DNA of 14,672 nucleotides. Source: Rhodobacterales bacterium CG2_30_65_12 (lineage in GTDB: Bacteria; Pseudomonadota; Alphaproteobacteria; Rhodobacterales; Rhodobacteraceae). The translations under genes and the position numbers were made by a program. Positions within the stretch are counted from its first letter, which is position 1. Every line of letters starts with the position of its first letter. The stretch lies in NCBI GenBank assembly GCA_001873585.1, contig MNZL01000012.1, positions 1,708 to 16,379 on the forward strand, given 5' to 3'. Positions 14,055-14,672 of this stretch are shown piece by piece. A model generated the notes under the pieces. The model saw only the letters and a list, made by a program, of their open reading frames with translations, was not told the origin of the DNA and ran no database searches.

Positions 14055-14188
14055 TCCGTGCGTCTCGGGATCACGGCCGATACGTTGCTCTCGCGGGTGG
14101 CCACCACCTCGCGCGGGGGCACCCGGATCGCAGCGCCCCTCCGGTTGTGCAGTGTGAACGAATTCGAGACGGTTTTGACGCGGATCAT
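14051..14188 (-). pseudogene. phnL: phnL remnant fused to the tail of another gene
   Basis: This 45-codon ORF opens with MIRVKTVSNSFTLHN and continues RRGAAIRV, the start of PhnL, the ABC-type ATPase-like subunit tied to the C-P lyase complex (normally ~230 residues). The Walker A motif expected around residue 40 is missing. After about residue 23 the sequence changes to PPREVVATRESNVSAVIPR, which I cannot assign; it is presumably the C-terminus of whatever gene lay before phnN. An AGGGA ribosome binding site precedes the ATG and the stop overlaps the phnN start. Translation of this mini-ORF could therefore still couple into phnN. Confidence 0.6.
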
Positions 14189-14190
14189 GG

Positions 14191-14402
14191 TTTTTCCCTG
14201 CGAAACGGAAGACACGAGAACGGGGTAAAGGTGTGCTGCGAATCGTCAAGCGCTCGGTCGGTGATTCCCGCTCGCCACCCGGATCGCTTTCATCACCAAA
14301 AGCCGGTCGGCCAGCAGGTGCACAGCGGCAAGATCGTGGGCAACGATGATCGCCGAGAGCCCCATCTCGCGCAGAAAGCCGGCTGGCTGCCCGCGTTGCA
14401 CA
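14191..14402 (-). pseudogene. phnK: phnK 3' remnant cut by an IS66 element
   Basis: On the minus strand the first bases after the IS end read into LREMGLSAIIVAHDLAAVHL and LADRLLVMK, the H-loop region and following helix of PhnK, an ABC ATPase-like C-P lyase accessory protein of ~255 residues. The switch His is visible in VAHDL. The reading then degrades (AIRVASGNHRPSA) into TGA at 14246-14248. In the same frame, beyond that stop, AHLYPVLVSSVSQG resembles the usual PhnK end (PYTQLLVSSVLQ). The Walker and signature motifs lie on the far side of the IS or are lost. An IS insertion plus an internal stop make it a pseudogene. Confidence 0.68.
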
Positions 14403-14672
14403 GTAAGCGTTCGCAGCAGATCACTGGGTTTTTCAGCTTGACGGCTTGAAGTTCCAGGGCATCAGGTCCTCGATGTGGTTTTGGGGATGACCATTGGCGA
14501 TGGCGGTCAGGGTTGCCTTGAGGTAGGCGAAAGGCTCGACACCGTTGATCTTGCAGGTCTCGATCAGTGACGCGATGCGCCCCCACGCGATGCCGCCCTC
14601 GTCGTGGCTGGCAAAGAGTGCATTCTTGCGATTGAGCGCAATGGGACGGATCAGATTTTCAACCTTGTTGGA
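14403..14672 (-). mobile_element. IS66-family element, one end
   Basis: The element runs off the right side of the window. Its terminus is placed at 14403, where the sequence GTAAGCGTTCGCAG begins; IS66-family inverted repeats typically start with GTAA and often GTAAGCG. The transposase stop lies 30 bases inside. The family makes 8-base target duplications, so GTTGCACA (14395-14402) is the predicted duplicate to look for at the other end. The insertion lies in phnK. Confidence 0.75.
14433..14672 (-). CDS. tnpC: IS66-family transposase, C-terminal part
   Basis: These are the last 79 residues of an IS66-type DDE transposase (TnpC), read on the minus strand and open at the window edge. Motifs include SNKVENLIRPIALNRKNALF, then SHDEGGIAWGRIASLIETCK, INGVEPFAYLKATLTAIANG and HPQNHIEDLMPWNF. 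These form the canonical IS66 C-terminal region, including the Glu-bearing ENLIRP-type segment near the catalytic site. No lesion is visible in this part, so the element may be intact beyond the window. The accessory genes tnpA and tnpB would lie further right. Confidence 0.9.
   Translation of the reverse strand, partial: SNKVENLIRPIALNRKNALFASHDEGGIAWGRIASLIETCKINGVEPFAYLKATLTAIANGHPQNHIEDLMPWNFKPSS

Noticed and set aside
14055..14249. Upstream extension of PhnN to 14249
   Set aside because: The extra codons are not PhnN-like and cover the phnL and phnK remnants in another frame; ATG 14054 gives the family N-terminus.
14293..14586. Minus-strand 97-codon open frame across the IS end
   Set aside because: It crosses the IS boundary in a frame different from both the transposase and the phnK remnant.

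Overview
The window is GC-rich, has long Asp/Gly/Ala-rich proteins and carries gene families typical of marine Alphaproteobacteria, most likely a Rhodobacteraceae (Roseobacter-type) chromosome. I base this on the glgX-pgm pair, the KpsE-like chain-length protein with a long Ala/Pro-rich N-terminus, the RTX proteins, the cp-ATP-grasp/alpha-E/proteasome-type protease set and the alphaproteobacterial phn gene order. All family calls come from reading motifs; no database search was run.

Region 1 (1-2618) is the end of a glycogen operon: the 3' part of glgX, then pgm, both on the plus strand and 10 bases apart. Region 2 (2694-6642) concerns cell-surface polysaccharide. It holds a GT2 glycosyltransferase, an ABC-2 export permease on the minus strand, and a divergent pair encoding a KpsE/CtrB-like inner-membrane protein and a KpsT-like ATPase. 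Together these make a nearly complete ABC-dependent polysaccharide exporter. Region 3 (6790-10909) holds two convergent genes for RTX proteins, an 884-residue beta-propeller-like/RTX protein and a serralysin-type metalloprotease. Both lack a signal peptide and look like type I secretion substrates; no transporter for them lies in the window. Region 4 (11053-12165) is a PAPS-dependent sulfotransferase-like gene that may modify a surface glycan.

Region 5 (12166-14672) is a gene graveyard and the most unusual part. On the plus strand lies the wreck of a circularly permuted ATP-grasp gene (5' end missing, one nonsense codon, one single-base frameshift). It is followed by a 104-codon ORF that joins the first ~55 codons of an alpha-E gene to the last ~48 codons of a proteasome-type protease gene. 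Facing it on the minus strand is a decayed C-P lyase (phn) operon: phnK cut by an IS66-family element, phnL reduced to its first ~23 codons joined to the tail of another gene, an apparently intact phnN, and phnM reduced to its two ends. The repeated pattern is that gene middles are gone while starts and stops survive. Two functions, the amidoligase-like peptide system and phosphonate breakdown, therefore appear to have been lost from this locus.

No stretch longer than 300 bases lacks a gene or gene remnant. No rRNA, tRNA or CRISPR array was seen.
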